From: Algibacter_G agarivorans
GTDB lineage: Bacteria > Bacteroidota > Bacteroidia > Flavobacteriales > Flavobacteriaceae
Length of the DNA stretch: 49,825 nt
Assembly: GCF_039543245.1 (NCBI RefSeq)
Contig: NZ_BAABJJ010000042.1
Coordinates: 1-49,825, forward strand
Direction: 5' to 3'
The translations under genes and the position numbers were made by a program. Below are positions 49,601 to 49,825 of the stretch, piece by piece. The stretch's first letter is position 1, and every line of letters begins with the position of its first letter. The notes beneath the pieces are model-generated. The model was given only the letters and a program-made list of their open reading frames with translations. It did not search any database and was not told where the DNA came from.

Positions 49601-49711
49601 AAAGTTCCGTTTCAATACTGAAACAATCCAGATAGTTATCGGGACCGCACAGGTGAACTTTATCGCTTGTTAAACGAAGGTAGTAGAATTTTTTTACAAA
49701 GTCAAGTTTTT
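49601..49711. repeat. Dispersed about 100-bp repeat, copy B
   Basis: Matches 1926-2022 along most of its length. It contains an extra internal TCCAGATAGTTATCGGGACC segment not found in copy A. It lies upstream of the DUF885 gene. Confidence 0.85.
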
Positions 49712-49720
49712 ATAAAAGCA

Positions 49721-49748
49721 AAAAACCACTTCAAACGAAGTGGTTTTA
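49721..49748. terminator. Terminator, bidirectional
   Basis: Stem AAAACCACTTC (49722-49732) with GAAGTGGTTTT (49737-49747), loop AAAC. With no plus-strand gene before it, it most likely ends a minus-strand gene entering from beyond the window. Confidence 0.75.
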
Positions 49749-49785
49749 ATAACTAATTAGGCACTTTCAGAAGTAAGTCCAAAAA

Positions 49786-49825
49786 CTATTCATTTTTAAA
49801 AAGGATTGGAGTATTATTCATATTT
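49786..49825 (-). CDS. Possible C-terminal end of a gene cut by the window edge
   Basis: The minus-strand frame is open from the window edge to TAG at 49786-49788 and ends ...NNTPILFKNE. It is 38 bp from the terminator at 49721-49748, as expected of a gene end. It is too short to identify. Confidence 0.3.
   Translation of the reverse strand, partial: NMNNTPILFKNE

Overview
The window reads as chromosome from a low-GC member of the Flavobacteriaceae (Bacteroidota). The grounds are: AT-rich intergenic DNA; -7 boxes of the form TAnnTTTG with no Shine-Dalgarno consensus; many signal-peptidase-II lipoproteins; DUF families typical of the group (DUF3078, DUF4197, DUF4920, DUF1684); a divergent glutamine synthetase II/III pair; and many short palindromic repeats of the kind scattered through flavobacterial genomes. 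No rRNA, tRNA or CRISPR array was seen.

Layout. 1-71 is the 3' end of a group II intron whose body lies outside the window. 210-2574 holds a DUF1080 lipoprotein, a secreted VOC protein and a small outer-membrane beta-barrel. 2915-13396 is mostly housekeeping: chorismate synthase (aroC), an EamA exporter, both topoisomerase IV subunits (parE, parC), a secreted protein with a long 40-residue-repeat coiled coil, a 52-residue basic protein and a Ca2+/cation antiporter. 13812-17277 is the divergent GSII/GSIII pair. 17360-25093 carries purM, a DUF3078 protein, a B12-dependent ribonucleotide reductase, prfA and pyrF. 25250-31248 has small proteins, DUF4197, purU and a giant fused acyl-CoA mutase (IcmF type). 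31518-39258 holds lipoproteins, an Lrp regulator, an MFS exporter preceded by a possible leader peptide plus terminator, crcB, an SRPBCC/GyrI-like protein and an M49 peptidase. 39285-43281 is an accessory island (below). 43404-49558 returns to conserved genes: MazG-like pyrophosphohydrolase, ilvE, a DUF4920/mnmD pair, a TIGR01777 epimerase-like protein and a DUF885 peptidase-like lipoprotein. The window ends in a dispersed repeat, a terminator and possibly the last codons of another minus-strand gene.

The accessory island at 39.3-43.3 kb is the most unusual part. It contains two tandem 28-codon ORFs encoding sister hydrophobic peptides, a LuxR-type regulator broken by a one-base homopolymer frameshift, an intact PAS-like/LuxR regulator, the C-terminal stump of a third LuxR gene, three copies of one palindrome (11-bp stem, loop NTAC), a lipoprotein, and a decayed IS200/IS605 element that keeps both hairpin ends. 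The palindromes and LuxR genes look like copies of one regulatory module, partly decayed.

A second theme is palindromic repeats. Several families occur between genes. Two families also sit in frame inside essential-looking enzymes: two inverted copies of a 33-bp element in the linker between the B12 and GTPase domains of the fused mutase, and a 27-bp element just before the SAM-binding motif of MnmD. These in-frame insertions and the tandem micro-peptides are the observations I would follow up first. All family names rest on recognising motifs by eye; no database search was run.
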